A stretch of 64,000 nucleotides of DNA from Segatella baroniae B14 (GCF_022024235.1 NZ_CP091800.1:672001-736000); one strand, 5' to 3'. Shown: positions 9,423-18,981, numbered from the stretch's first letter. Numbers and translations are program-made. Notes: generated from the letters alone by a model not told the origin.

Positions 9423-11897
9423 ATGAGAAAACTATTACTCTTCATCATGTGTATCATGGTCCAGATAGCTTCAGCTAATCATGCTGACCCTACACCATTC
9501 AGCGGCAAACTCGCTGATGGATCTTTGGTCACCCTGCACCTCGTAGGTGACGAAAATGGCCATTATTACGCTACAGCTGATGGTACTCCGATGGTACTGA
9601 ATGCACAGGGATTCTGGGAACGTAGCCCTCAGTCTGCTTCCGAATTACAAAAGGCAAGACAGCAAAGGCTATCTGAACGAAATCAAAACAGATTAGCGAG
9701 GTTGAAGAAATTTGCCAATGCCAACCGTGAAGTTCGTGCCAAAGGTAATGTGCCTGTTGTGAATCATAAAGGATTAGTTATCCTAGTCAACTTTGCCGAT
9801 CTGGCCTTCTCAATAGACCAGCCGTTACAGACCTACCAGCAGATATTCAATGATGAAAACAATCCGTACGATAAAAATATCGGTTCTGTACATGAATATT
9901 TTCGTGATCAGAGTTATGGTCAATTCAATGTCACATTTGATGTCGTAGGCCCAGTAACCGTTTCTCACGACATGGCTTACTATGGTGGAAATGATGCATT
10001 AGGCTATGACACTGCAGTTCATCGCATGGTCAAAGAAGCGTGTCTACAGGTCGATGATCAAGTTAATTTCAAAGACTATGACTGGAATGGCGATGGAACT
10101 GTAGACCAGGTTTATTTAGTCTATGCAGGTATGAGTGAGGCTTATTCAGGCTCAGACCCTAACACGATATGGCCACACGAATGGGATTTGTGGAGTGCAT
10201 GTGGTGAGACACTTACCCTTGACGGCGTCATCGTTAATACGTATGCTTGCAGTAATGAGATTTACGGTAGTCCGCGATTCGTAACCGACGAAAATAAAAG
10301 ACTGGAAGGCATAGGTACTGCTTGCCACGAATTTTCACACTGTCTGGGTTATCCTGATATGTATGATACCAATGGACAGCATTTTTATGGTATGGGTACC
10401 TGGTCAATCATGGCCGAAGGAGACCGTTCAGCAGGTTTCGAACCAGCTCCTTACACCGCTTATGAACGTATGATAGGTGGTTGGCTTACTCCTATCGAAC
10501 TGACATCTCCTCAAATCGTGTCATCTATGCCGGCAATAGCCAACGAGCCAGTAGCATATATCATATATAATGATGCCAACCGCGACGAATATTACCTGCT
10601 TGCCAATCATCAAAAGGACAATCGATGGGAGAAAGCTACTCCAAGTCATGGTATGCTTATCATGCACGTCACCTATGATGAAGAAGTATGGAAGAAAAAT
10701 AGAGTAAACGCTACAAGTTTTCAGCATATCACATTCATACCAGCTGATAATACGATTTCGGCATCTACTGCGTCTACAGACTTGTGGGATGGTGTCAATG
10801 GCAATGCAACAGAGCTTACAGACGAATCGACTCCTGCTGCCACCCTTTACACTCCTAATTCGCAAGGCAAATACTTCATGTCTAAGCCGATTAGTTGTAT
10901 CAAGGAAACAGATGGCTTGATCCGTTTTGTTTACCTCAAACAGGATGTCGTCGATGTACCTGCTGACCTGAAGGCAGAAGCGGCAGCAAAAGACTCTACA
11001 GTAGCTCTAAGCTGGTCGCCAGTATCAGGGGCTGAAAAATATCGTGTACAGTATCAGGGAACCGATCCTAATTTCGAATTTCCACCAGAATTCGAACTGT
11101 ATGATGATTTCTCTTATTTCGAAGATGCCCCTAAGAATACTGACCTTGCTTCTGAACTCCAAAATTATATGATAGATTTTGGATGGGATGGTAAGCATGT
11201 TTACAAAGCAGAAAATGGTTATTTGGCTATCGGAACCGAGTCTGAAGCAGGTGAGTTAGAGACACCGCTCATCGATAAACCGGAAAATGGTAACGTGACC
11301 CTGTCGATTATGGCTTATCAGTATAACACGGCTGAGAACGAAATAACGATAGAGTTGACCGATGACAATGGAACACAGGTGAAAGTGCTTCAGAACTTGA
11401 CGGATACCACCAATCATGTTACAAATATCGTTAATTTTGAGAATGTAAAATCAGATTATTCTGTAACGATACGAGGTAAAAATCGAGCTTTATTGAGTGA
11501 GATCATTCTTTATAACACCAAGACCACGCTCGATGAGATTCTCAAATTCCCAGAACTTTATCCGAAGGGCTATTTTAGTGGTGATGAGAATAAGACTCCT
11601 GTCATGTACGTAGACGATATCACAGATGCCAATACGGTTATCGGTGGACTGAATGCTCACTGGAACTACTCATTCCGTGTACGTGCTTTTGGTGCAGATA
11701 ATCTGTATAGCCTATGGAGCGAGCCGGTTACCTTTGTCATACCAGCTGCAGCCTCGGGTATCCGTACCATCGAAAGCGATTCGCTTGACTTCCGCCGTCA
11801 GCCTATCTATGACCTCATGGGTCGTAGAATGCCAAATTCATGGGAGAGTCTTCCTAAGGGAATTTACATTATCAATGGCAAGAAGATAGTCAAATAA
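9423..11897 (+). CDS. Secreted M6-family metalloprotease
   Basis: About 824 residues. The ATG at 9423 opens the signal peptide MRKLLLFIMCIMVQIASA; an in-frame ATG at 9387 would add 12 residues before it. Residues near 100-420 are the M6 (immune inhibitor A-like) zinc-protease domain: H302-E-F-S-H306 followed by G309 and D312 gives the HExxHxxGxxD zinc site, and TWSIMAEGD is the likely Met-turn. A fibronectin III-like module starts near residue 520 (DLKAEAAAKDSTVALSWSPV) and is split by a jelly-roll-like insertion. The C-terminus (YDLMGRRMP then KGIYIINGKKIVK) is the type IX-like sorting tail. Probably surface-displayed or released, degrading host or dietary protein. Monocistronic; it ends 4 bases from the convergent DUF4249 gene. 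Confidence 0.88.
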   Translation: MRKLLLFIMCIMVQIASANHADPTPFSGKLADGSLVTLHLVGDENGHYYATADGTPMVLNAQGFWERSPQSASELQKARQQRLSERNQNRLARLKKFANANREVRAKGNVPVVNHKGLVILVNFADLAFSIDQPLQTYQQIFNDENNPYDKNIGSVHEYFRDQSYGQFNVTFDVVGPVTVSHDMAYYGGNDALGYDTAVHRMVKEACLQVDDQVNFKDYDWNGDGTVDQVYLVYAGMSEAYSGSDPNTIWPHEWDLWSACGETLTLDGVIVNTYACSNEIYGSPRFVTDENKRLEGIGTACHEFSHCLGYPDMYDTNGQHFYGMGTWSIMAEGDRSAGFEPAPYTAYERMIGGWLTPIELTSPQIVSSMPAIANEPVAYIIYNDANRDEYYLLANHQKDNRWEKATPSHGMLIMHVTYDEEVWKKNRVNATSFQHITFIPADNTISASTASTDLWDGVNGNATELTDESTPAATLYTPNSQGKYFMSKPISCIKETDGLIRFVYLKQDVVDVPADLKAEAAAKDSTVALSWSPVSGAEKYRVQYQGTDPNFEFPPEFELYDDFSYFEDAPKNTDLASELQNYMIDFGWDGKHVYKAENGYLAIGTESEAGELETPLIDKPENGNVTLSIMAYQYNTAENEITIELTDDNGTQVKVLQNLTDTTNHVTNIVNFENVKSDYSVTIRGKNRALLSEIILYNTKTTLDEILKFPELYPKGYFSGDENKTPVMYVDDITDANTVIGGLNAHWNYSFRVRAFGADNLYSLWSEPVTFVIPAAASGIRTIESDSLDFRRQPIYDLMGRRMPNSWESLPKGIYIINGKKIVK

Positions 11898-11901
11898 AGA
11901 G

Positions 11902-12717
11902 TTACTCCTCGGTGGCATCGGCTATTTTCACGGTCGTATCGTAGGTCACACTACTATAGGCAGAGAAATAGCCTAAAGCCCCATTGGTAAAGTTGGCTAT
12001 AGGATTTGTAGTTGTATTATCCATAATCTGAAGAGAATACAGATAGTTGTACACATTCTTATCGATTGAACGGACTTCGATATGAAGCTGGTCACCATCG
12101 TGAAGTACGTCATCATCTGTATTCTCTTCCATTTGTCGCTTCGTCATGCAGTTAAACAGTTGACGGAGCTCACCTCCAGGATTTTTGTCGTCTCTTACTA
12201 CCGACCATCGGTAACCTATTCCGTTGCGATAGATGTGTATGAAATAATAGTTGGGCTCATTAGGTATATCCTGTAGCGTTACAGCGATATAGAGCATTTT
12301 TTCGGTGAGTATTTTCTGCCATACCATTTCATACTTAGTTATCGTTGGCGGTTGTTGCATGACTGATGTCGACTGATAGGTTGTACCGTCTACAGTTACA
12401 TCAAGCCCGTATTTTTCGCCATAAAAACCGATTTGATCGCCTTCGTAATACCCATTGCCCTTATAGCGTAAGGTATCCGGAGGGAAGATGTCTGATGTGA
12501 GTACTACCGTAGCATCGGATACGATGCGGTTAGCCTGTTCGGTGACATCGCGGGTTGTCGTTACGCGAACCCGGGTGTTCTCATCATTGATACTTCCCTC
12601 GATGACCACAATAGGGTCGGTATCGTGGTAATCGATATCAAGCGTTTTCTCACACCCCGTTAGGGTCAGCAGCGCGAAAAAAAGTATGCAACAAGTCTGG
12701 ATTTTCATCATCATCAT
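11902..12717 (-). CDS. DUF4249 lipoprotein partner of TonB receptor
   Basis: 271 residues with lipobox LTGC (Cys about 22) after MMMMKIQTCCILFFALLTLTG. The mature part starts with the DUF4249 pattern (DPIVVIEGSINDENTRVRVTTTRDV) with beta-rich repeats. DUF4249 proteins are encoded directly after TonB-dependent receptors without SusD and are thought to be surface ligand-binding partners. It follows the receptor by 29 bases on the same strand. A short alternative start three codons later is possible. Confidence 0.85.
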   Translation of the reverse strand: MMMMKIQTCCILFFALLTLTGCEKTLDIDYHDTDPIVVIEGSINDENTRVRVTTTRDVTEQANRIVSDATVVLTSDIFPPDTLRYKGNGYYEGDQIGFYGEKYGLDVTVDGTTYQSTSVMQQPPTITKYEMVWQKILTEKMLYIAVTLQDIPNEPNYYFIHIYRNGIGYRWSVVRDDKNPGGELRQLFNCMTKRQMEENTDDDVLHDGDQLHIEVRSIDKNVYNYLYSLQIMDNTTTNPIANFTNGALGYFSAYSSVTYDTTVKIADATEE

Positions 12718-12746
12718 GACTTTAAAAAGAGCTCACATAGGAGCGG

Positions 12747-14855
12747 TTAAAACTTAATAGTAAAGGCCACAGAAGGTACAATGCCAAACAGACTATACTG
12801 AGTAGCCTTGGTGCGTGCCCCGTCTGCACTATCCTCAAAACGAATAAGATAAGGATTATAGCGGTTATAGAGATTATAGATGCTAAATATCCACTCGCGC
12901 GTCCACTTACCATGATGTATCGGTCGGGACCATGTGGCACTTACATCCATACGATGGTTGGCAGGAGCACGATAGCTGTTACGTTCCGCATAGTAATAGA
13001 TATAATTATCGATCAACTCATATTTACCACTTGGAGCCGTGAAGGCTTGTCCGGAATTATACACCCACACCGCATGGAGAGTCCAGTGCGGGTTGAGCCT
13101 GTATATCCCTACGATATCAATATCGTGCCTTCGGTCATTGTTGGCATCATACCATCGCCCGCCATTGATACCGTCGATACGAGTCTTCGACCAAGACAGC
13201 GTATAGGAAAGCCATCCGGTAAGTTTGCCGGTATTCTTGCGGGCACACATCTCGAGACCATACCCTTTGCCTTCACCAGCAAGAACGAGCCGCTCTATTT
13301 CTATCTGCGAACTGAATGAGATACCGTCACGATAATCGAGTACATGATTCACATGGCGAAAATAACCCTCCAGTGAGAAATCGTAGGTCTGTTGCGGGGT
13401 CATCGCAAAGATACCCAGACTCACCTGATCGGCTACCTGTGGTTTTACCAGATTACTGCTTATGGTATAGCGGTCGAAGGGGGTAGAGGTATTCTGATTA
13501 CGTAGCGCATGAATATTCTGGGCACTCCGTGTATAGCCCGCCTTGATACTCCACAGATGAGTAGGCATAAATACGAAACTGGCACGTGGCTCGCATGTAA
13601 CCTGTGTATTCACGATGCGATTCTTGCGCGTCTTATACATCCAGACGATATTACCGTCTTCATCGATTTCGTAATAATGAGGGCCACCTAAGTTAGAGAA
13701 TGTTCCCAGTCGGAAGCCTAAAGAAGCCGTAACTTTCGGATGGAGCTGGTAGGTATCGTTGATCCAAAAACTGTTTTCCCACGCTTTACGCTCTTCGCGT
13801 TCGTGCTTGTTGACATTACGCCATTCAGCCGATTTGACATCAAGAACCATCGACTGCAGTCCCATATCCAACTGATGTCTGCCTAAGGCATAACGGAAAT
13901 TCTGTCGGATACCATACTGTCGGATAAAGCCGGAGAACGAAATATCCAATCCCAATACCTCCACACCGTCGGTGGTGGAATAGTTGGAATAGATAAGCGA
14001 CGTCTTCGACGTATTGCCCTCCTTCTGAAAATGATGCAGCCAAGACAACGTGGTAGCGATATTCGACCATTTCAGATTGAGCTTATCCTGAAGTCCGATT
14101 TTATCGTTACTGGCGAAAAACGACCAGAATAGCTGGTTATGCGTATTCCATCGCCAGGAAGCCTTCGCATTTACATCATAGAAATAGAGCGTATTATCCT
14201 TGAAGTCGTTGATCTGTTTGAGAAAGAGATCGAGATAGGATCTCCGGGCTGTAACGAGAAAACTACCCCGATCAGAAAGAGGTGCTTCAAAGGTACCTTT
14301 AGCAGAAAGCAGTCCGATGGAAGCCTGTCCATGACATGCCGACGGGTTGCCCGATCGACTATTGATATCCAGATAGCCAGCTGTAGCACCACCATACTGA
14401 GCAGGAATCAGTCCCTTATAGAGCGTAGCAGTAGCCAGTGCGTCATCATTAAAAGCAGAAAAGAGCCCGGCTAGATGACCCACATTGTAAACAGGCGCAT
14501 CATCATACACGATACTGTTTTGAGCAGACGTACCACCCCGGACCTGAAAACTACTAGATCCTTCATTTTCAGATTTGACCCCCGGCAAAAGTTGGATAGA
14601 ACGCATTATATCGTTCTGACCAAAGAGGGCAGGAGTCTTCGAAAGTTCCTGGAGGTTAAGAAATTCAGAACCGATCTGTATAGTTTCCACACGTTGGCGT
14701 GCAGAATGAGAAGTAACAATCACTTCCTGTAACCTTTGACTTTTCAGTCTTGTAGAATCCTCCGACGTATTCGTGTGTTGCGCCCAAACAGTAGTTGGCA
14801 GAAGCGCTATCGCCCCCAGCATTGTAGGTCGTATATACTTGGCCATATCAGGCAT
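12747..14855 (-). CDS. TonB-dependent outer-membrane receptor
   Basis: 702 residues. A signal peptide (about 1-25, ending VWA) precedes a TonB-box-like RLQEVIVTS and a plug domain near 50-160 (QLLPGVKSENEGSSSFQVRGG and VYDDAPVYNVGHL). A 22-strand barrel runs to the terminal phenylalanine-containing FTIKF. No N-terminal carboxypeptidase-like domain is present. The DUF4249 lipoprotein follows, a standard uptake pair; substrate unknown, possibly siderophore, haem or peptide. Confidence 0.9.
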   Translation of the reverse strand: MPDMAKYIRPTMLGAIALLPTTVWAQHTNTSEDSTRLKSQRLQEVIVTSHSARQRVETIQIGSEFLNLQELSKTPALFGQNDIMRSIQLLPGVKSENEGSSSFQVRGGTSAQNSIVYDDAPVYNVGHLAGLFSAFNDDALATATLYKGLIPAQYGGATAGYLDINSRSGNPSACHGQASIGLLSAKGTFEAPLSDRGSFLVTARRSYLDLFLKQINDFKDNTLYFYDVNAKASWRWNTHNQLFWSFFASNDKIGLQDKLNLKWSNIATTLSWLHHFQKEGNTSKTSLIYSNYSTTDGVEVLGLDISFSGFIRQYGIRQNFRYALGRHQLDMGLQSMVLDVKSAEWRNVNKHEREERKAWENSFWINDTYQLHPKVTASLGFRLGTFSNLGGPHYYEIDEDGNIVWMYKTRKNRIVNTQVTCEPRASFVFMPTHLWSIKAGYTRSAQNIHALRNQNTSTPFDRYTISSNLVKPQVADQVSLGIFAMTPQQTYDFSLEGYFRHVNHVLDYRDGISFSSQIEIERLVLAGEGKGYGLEMCARKNTGKLTGWLSYTLSWSKTRIDGINGGRWYDANNDRRHDIDIVGIYRLNPHWTLHAVWVYNSGQAFTAPSGKYELIDNYIYYYAERNSYRAPANHRMDVSATWSRPIHHGKWTREWIFSIYNLYNRYNPYLIRFEDSADGARTKATQYSLFGIVPSVAFTIKF

Positions 14856-14895
14856 TCTATTATTAGGGTTTGTACAAAAAATAGCATTGTACCTA

Positions 14896-14903
14896 CAAAA
14901 GTA
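14896..14903 (-). promoter_or_regulatory. -7 element for the TonB receptor/DUF4249 operon
   Basis: TACTTTTG on the minus strand fits TAnnTTTG and lies 41 bases before the ATG. No good TTTG stands upstream, so the promoter may be regulated or weak. Confidence 0.5.
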
Positions 14904-14993
14904 TAAATAAAATCAGAAATCCTTATCTTTTTTGCTAAAAAAATCGCCAAAACGTGTTTTCAGCTGGGAGCGCTGGCATAACCATACAGTTTT

Positions 14994-16211
14994 CTATCGG
15001 CTATTTTTTAGGGCTTCGATGAAACCGTCAATCTTTTCTTGAGTAACATGCTGCATCACCACAATATGTGCCAGTTCGCCTCCGAAATGCTCATCGTATC
15101 CTTGAGCCAATGTGTATAAGCTGACAATATCTTGAGAAGGTCTGCGGAAGAAAACGGTGTTGCTATATTCGTTTACCCATGCAGGCCATCCAATCTTGTC
15201 GAGACTCTTCTTGAGATATTTCGTACATTCCAGCATTTGTTGGGCTTGCTTCGACCATTTTTCTGCACCGACTTTTTGTATGAGCCACCAAAATTTTAAT
15301 GGTTGCACGGCATCGCGTGAACAGTTGATCATACGCATGTTACTGTTGAGATAGGTAACATTAAAGTTGGTTTGGTTGTCATACGTGTCGCGGGTGCATA
15401 GAAATAGTCCCGAAGGCGAATCAAAACCAAAGAATTTGTGTCCACTGATGGCTATCGATTCAAAGTGCATAGCCTGTTGACTCACCATATTCCTGTATTG
15501 GGTGAAAGGAAGATAGCCGCCAAAAAGTGCGGCATCGACATGTCTGTAAACAGCTGGTATCTCCGGGTGACGATCGAGTACCGCGTTAAGGGCTTCCATA
15601 TCGTCAATGGCCCCCTTGAATGTTGACCCCATGGCATATATCATCAGTACCGGGCGTGAGGTATCCAGATTCTTTTCCAGTTCTTCAGCAATCATTCTTC
15701 CCATTTTGTCGCTTTTAATCAGGCGCGTTTCTATGTTTTGTAAATGAGCCAAGCGCATATTGGAGTAATGGGCTTCGTCGCTTACATAAAGGATAGGTTC
15801 CATTTTGGTTTTGTTCTTCAGATAGTTGGCACCAAAATATATACCGTGGTTGTTGCCATCGGTGCCACTATGCGTGACGATTCCCCATACTTGGTTGATG
15901 TCGAAGCCATAGTAAGGGGCGAAATATTCGATAACCTCGCGTTCAAAGGCTTGTGACGACATTTTCCATGGCTCGTCAGTCATAGGGTCTCCGGCATTAT
16001 TCAGATTAATCACCTCCATGCCTGTGGTAAGATACCATTCGTAGAAGTCGTGTAGTTCCGACTTCTGGTTGATTGGGTAGCCAAAATAGGTTTGTAACCC
16101 TGTTTTCCATGTGTCCACCCATTTGTCTAGTTTCTTATAGCCTGATGGCTGGGCATACATATACTGTGCACTGAACAATAGTGTTGCTAGAATAAAACAA
16201 ACTCTTTTCAT
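14994..16211 (-). CDS. PLP-dependent group II decarboxylase (histidine decarboxylase-like) with signal peptide
   Basis: 405 residues from the ATG at 16211; an ATG 33 bases upstream adds only MLAIILNEEKR. The fold-type I PLP pattern is clear: THSGTDGNNHGIYFGA, then YVSDEAHYSN, then HVDAALFGG (pyridine-binding Asp), then SGHKFFG with Lys259 as the Schiff-base lysine. This order and spacing are those of bacterial histidine decarboxylases, so the product could be histamine, although substrate cannot be proved from sequence. Unusually, residues 1-20 (MKRVCFILATLLFSAQYMYA) are a textbook Sec signal peptide, which predicts a periplasmic enzyme. Monocistronic. Confidence 0.8.
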   Translation of the reverse strand: MKRVCFILATLLFSAQYMYAQPSGYKKLDKWVDTWKTGLQTYFGYPINQKSELHDFYEWYLTTGMEVINLNNAGDPMTDEPWKMSSQAFEREVIEYFAPYYGFDINQVWGIVTHSGTDGNNHGIYFGANYLKNKTKMEPILYVSDEAHYSNMRLAHLQNIETRLIKSDKMGRMIAEELEKNLDTSRPVLMIYAMGSTFKGAIDDMEALNAVLDRHPEIPAVYRHVDAALFGGYLPFTQYRNMVSQQAMHFESIAISGHKFFGFDSPSGLFLCTRDTYDNQTNFNVTYLNSNMRMINCSRDAVQPLKFWWLIQKVGAEKWSKQAQQMLECTKYLKKSLDKIGWPAWVNEYSNTVFFRRPSQDIVSLYTLAQGYDEHFGGELAHIVVMQHVTQEKIDGFIEALKNSR

Positions 16212-16263
16212 ACGTTTTTCTTCGTTTAAAATGATGGCTAACAAATGTTTGATCTTTTATTTT

Positions 16264-16271
16264 CAAATATA
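16264..16271 (-). promoter_or_regulatory. -7 element for the decarboxylase
   Basis: Minus-strand TATATTTG, an exact TAnnTTTG match, lies 52 bases before the chosen ATG. The -33 TTTG is not evident. The rest of 16272-16627 shows no gene; ORFs there are short and unconvincing. Confidence 0.5.
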
Positions 16272-16627
16272 AGAAAAAAATGAATACCATATGTCCTATT
16301 TTTTGAATTAATTCAAGTTTACTTGATGTTTTTTTGTTGGATTCAAGAGAAGGGTGTTGGAGCCCCCAAAAAGTGCTAAAGTGTGTTTTCTGCTTGATGA
16401 ATAGCCGATTTGACCGCTTATGCGCTTGACTCGCAAGTAGTACCTCATTTTGTTTTTTTGCCCTGAAAAGCGAGCGATTTTCCTTCAACCATAACTTCTT
16501 TTTATGCTCGTATCACTCTGATTTACAGCATGAAAGCGATAATGCTATGAATTGAGAGCATTCCTTCGAAAAGCACCCTTGTCAGCTCGGTCAGCCCGAT
16601 TTTGCATGAAAAAAAACTGGAAATAAT

Positions 16628-16659
16628 TTTGCACATGTTTTGTGTTATTTTTAACTTTG
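16628..16659 (+). promoter_or_regulatory. Strong Bacteroidetes-type promoter upstream of the rep genes
   Basis: TTTG at 16628-16631 and TAACTTTG at 16652-16659 with a 20-base spacer are a full match to the consensus. Transcription would begin near 16664, about 250 bases before the first rep gene and just before the structured element at 16730-16852. Confidence 0.7.
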
Positions 16660-16729
16660 TATTGTCACAATAAGATGAGCTGCTAGTTGAAGTATACGAA
16701 GCATAACTCACCTACATCTTGTGGAGTAG

Positions 16730-16852
16730 AAATCAGTTGCAACTGTTCTGACACTTGATAGTGAACTATAAGAGATGTGCACCTTCTATGAATGGTGCAC
16801 GTCTTATTCATGGGTTGACTATACTGTGTGTCCTGTCGGTTGTAACTGATTT
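16730..16852 (+). ncRNA. Structured RNA candidate between promoter and rep genes
   Basis: Positions 16730-16745 pair with 16837-16852 (16 bp, two G-U). Inside, GACAC (16750-16754) pairs with GTGTC (16828-16832), and the terminal hairpin is GTGCACC (from about 16777) with GGTGCAC (from about 16794). The whole 123-base element folds as one branched or extended stem. It could be a countertranscript-controlled leader, an sRNA or a single-strand initiation site for replication. No T-run follows the inner hairpin. Folding was judged by eye. Confidence 0.45.
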
Positions 16853-16856
16853 GGAG

Positions 16857-16865
16857 TTATGCACA
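16857..16865 (+). promoter_or_regulatory. DnaA-box match
   Basis: TTATGCACA is an exact match to the DnaA box TTATNCACA, located 53 bases before the first rep gene and 5 bases after the structured element. A single exact 9-mer can occur by chance, but its location beside Rep_3-like genes and iterons supports it. Confidence 0.5.
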
Positions 16866-16917
16866 GTTTTAGTCCGCCTTAACGTATAATCTAATTTCGA
16901 TAAAGATAAATGTCTGC

Positions 16918-17742
16918 ATGGCAAAAAGGCGGAGCGAGTATTCTATAGAAGACCTCATTTTAATAACCCAGGATGCGTATCATCTTGTATCGCATTTCGA
17001 TTATTCCGAGTTTCAGATTATTGATCGGGTATATCGGTCTATTAAGCAACTCCTGGCGAAATATATTAACGAAAAGACGGGTGATATCGATTGGGCGGAT
17101 CAGGATGAAAACTCCATGGAGTTTTTTTCTTTCCCACAGTACGTTTTATACAATCGGTCTCATCTGAAGCAGTTGCGTGACAAGTTACAGCATATCTCTA
17201 TAACGCCTGTTTATTTTGCCGACTCGTCGGGTTATCTGGCTCGTGACAGCAAGCCACACGTGATGTTTAACGTGCAGTTGAATGTACCCCGACAGGATAG
17301 GTTTAAGATGGTTAAACTGGGTATCACGAAAGAGATGCTTATGCGCATGATCAATCATCATCCAGGTTATTTTTATGTACCACGCCATGAGTTCCAGCTG
17401 CTTGGCAATCATGCCTCGTGTGGACTCTGGTGCGTGTTGCGCCGGTATTGGTCACATCGGGAGAGCACGATTCAGTCTGACGACTGTTATGTTGCCGACA
17501 ACGGTCTTATGGAGGACGATGAGATGGTCATCAATATGTCGCCACAGGAATTAATTCATCACATGGCGGTGTATGGCAAATATGATAATTTCCATGACTT
17601 TAATCATGATCTGCTCGAAAAAGCCTCTGAGGCGATTAACAGTTACCATCAGCAGGGCATGTTACCTTTTGGGGTGTCGTATTCCCTGATTGGCAAAAGC
17701 TATCTGCCTCAGGCTGTCCGGTTGATCATAACCCGGCGATGA
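16918..17742 (+). CDS. Rep_3-like replication initiator paralogue 1 (winged-helix)
   Basis: 274 residues. The region YVPRHEFQLLGNHASCGLWCV (split here after 20) through LLEKASEAINSYHQQGMLPF resembles the first winged-helix of Rep_3/RepB initiators, with the typical order of a lineage-conserved helix, strand and basic loop. It is less clear than the next gene and could be an accessory DNA-binding protein. It is encoded 58 bases upstream of the second Rep-like gene on the same strand, after a strong promoter, a structured leader and a DnaA box. No relation to phage or transposon proteins was seen. Confidence 0.5.
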   Translation: MAKRRSEYSIEDLILITQDAYHLVSHFDYSEFQIIDRVYRSIKQLLAKYINEKTGDIDWADQDENSMEFFSFPQYVLYNRSHLKQLRDKLQHISITPVYFADSSGYLARDSKPHVMFNVQLNVPRQDRFKMVKLGITKEMLMRMINHHPGYFYVPRHEFQLLGNHASCGLWCVLRRYWSHRESTIQSDDCYVADNGLMEDDEMVINMSPQELIHHMAVYGKYDNFHDFNHDLLEKASEAINSYHQQGMLPFGVSYSLIGKSYLPQAVRLIITRR

Positions 17743-17799
17743 ACGTCAATAATTGGATCACTCAAAAATAAAAAAAATAAATTTTAAACGTAAAAAAAA

Positions 17800-18849
17800 A
17801 TGAAAGCAGAAAAAGTAGAAAACTGTATGGATGTAATACCCGGTGTTATGGGTTTTGCAATGGCGAATTGGTCTAAGTACAGTATCATTATGGCAGTGAA
17901 GGCGCTGGATAAGTTGCACGATCTGTTTCTGGCTTCGATGAACTATCATAAGACGGGCCTATACTCGTCCGATCTTGCTGCAATCAGTCGGATGAAAGAA
18001 GGCGACACGTATGCGGTCAGTCTGACGTATCATGAACTGCAATTTGTGGCCGCCCATTACTGCAGAGTAGAGAACTGTGCGCGCGAATTGAGCGAAGTAC
18101 CAATAGCGATGCCCTTGAGCAATCCGAACACCAAGAAGGTTGATTACATCAAGTTTCCCTGTTTTGCTCACGTGGTAGATCATGCTGATAATCACACCGT
18201 TACCTTTCAGTTTAGTAGAGCAATACTGTTTTATCTGCTCCGTTGTGAATATGGTCTCCACAGTATCGATACATCGGCACTACTCCACATGAAAAGTTTG
18301 CATGCCATGCATTTATATATCTTCCTTTCCTGTTGGGTGGCTGCAGGCTACTGCCATTGCACCTATCTGCAGCTGATGCATATCCTCTGTCCGGGTAAAT
18401 CAACGAAAGACTTGAAGTATGCTCGAATGTCGACCGTTGATCGAGCTGTCACTGAGCTTGATGAACTGCTTAAGCATCATATTTCGCGTTGCAGCTGTTC
18501 GTATAAACTGAAAACCATCAAGGATAAAGCAACCAAAAGACGTAGGGTATCATCGGTGAAGTTTTTCCTAATTTTTCGGAAAACACCAGTCGAGGAGGAG
18601 CACGATGCCTTATTAAACAACATCAGCCGAAAACGAGTTAGCACCAGACTAATCACGCTGTTAAATTTTACCGAAAAAGCTGCTGCCAGATATACCCAAA
18701 GTATGTCGTTCGAGAAAGAGTCACAGGTGATGCATGCCATCAACAATGCATTGCGCAAACAAGCAGACTGCAGTTTGCGTGGTGTCAGTTTTAATCCCTA
18801 TGCATATCTTCGCTCAGCCTTCAGAAATATTTTTGGCCATGATATTTAA
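17800..18849 (+). CDS. Rep_3-family replication initiator (RepB-like)
   Basis: 349 residues. The segment LHMKSLHAMHLYIFLSCWVA corresponds to the L-x-S-x-x-A-x-x-L-Y-x-x-L signature of Rep_3 initiators. It is followed by a second helix-turn unit (TYLQLMHILC then DLKYARMSTVDRAVTELDEL) in which Y-A-x-M-x-T-V-D-R-A-V-T-E-L mirrors the family's Y-x-x-F-x-x-x-V-I-x-x-A-x-x-E-I. The C-terminal half is basic (KDKATKRRRVSSVKFF), as expected for the second winged-helix. Five 20-bp iterons begin 4 bases after its stop, which is the classical arrangement of an iteron replicon. It would bind the iterons to open the origin and control its own copy number. Confidence 0.65.
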   Translation: MKAEKVENCMDVIPGVMGFAMANWSKYSIIMAVKALDKLHDLFLASMNYHKTGLYSSDLAAISRMKEGDTYAVSLTYHELQFVAAHYCRVENCARELSEVPIAMPLSNPNTKKVDYIKFPCFAHVVDHADNHTVTFQFSRAILFYLLRCEYGLHSIDTSALLHMKSLHAMHLYIFLSCWVAAGYCHCTYLQLMHILCPGKSTKDLKYARMSTVDRAVTELDELLKHHISRCSCSYKLKTIKDKATKRRRVSSVKFFLIFRKTPVEEEHDALLNNISRKRVSTRLITLLNFTEKAAARYTQSMSFEKESQVMHAINNALRKQADCSLRGVSFNPYAYLRSAFRNIFGHDI

Positions 18850-18852
18850 ATC

Positions 18853-18981
18853 TTACCAAGTCGATCCGTTAGCCCTCAAAAATGTTACCAAGTCGATACG
18901 CTAGGACTTACCAAGTCGATCCGTTAGAAGGTTTTTGCTTAACCAAACCGATCCGCTACCCTTACCAAGTCGATCCGTTAC
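18853..18981 (+). repeat. Iteron array (five 20-bp direct repeats)
   Basis: Copies of TTACCAAGTCGATCCGTTAG start at 18853, 18885, 18908, 18940 and 18962. Copies 1 and 3 are identical; copy 2 has ATACGC in place of ATCCGT; copy 4 is the most diverged (CAAACCGATCCGCTAC); copy 5 ends in C. Start-to-start spacing is 32, 23, 32 and 22 bases, close to three and two helical turns, so all copies face the same side of the helix. They lie directly after the Rep gene and before an AT-rich tract. Confidence 0.85.
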
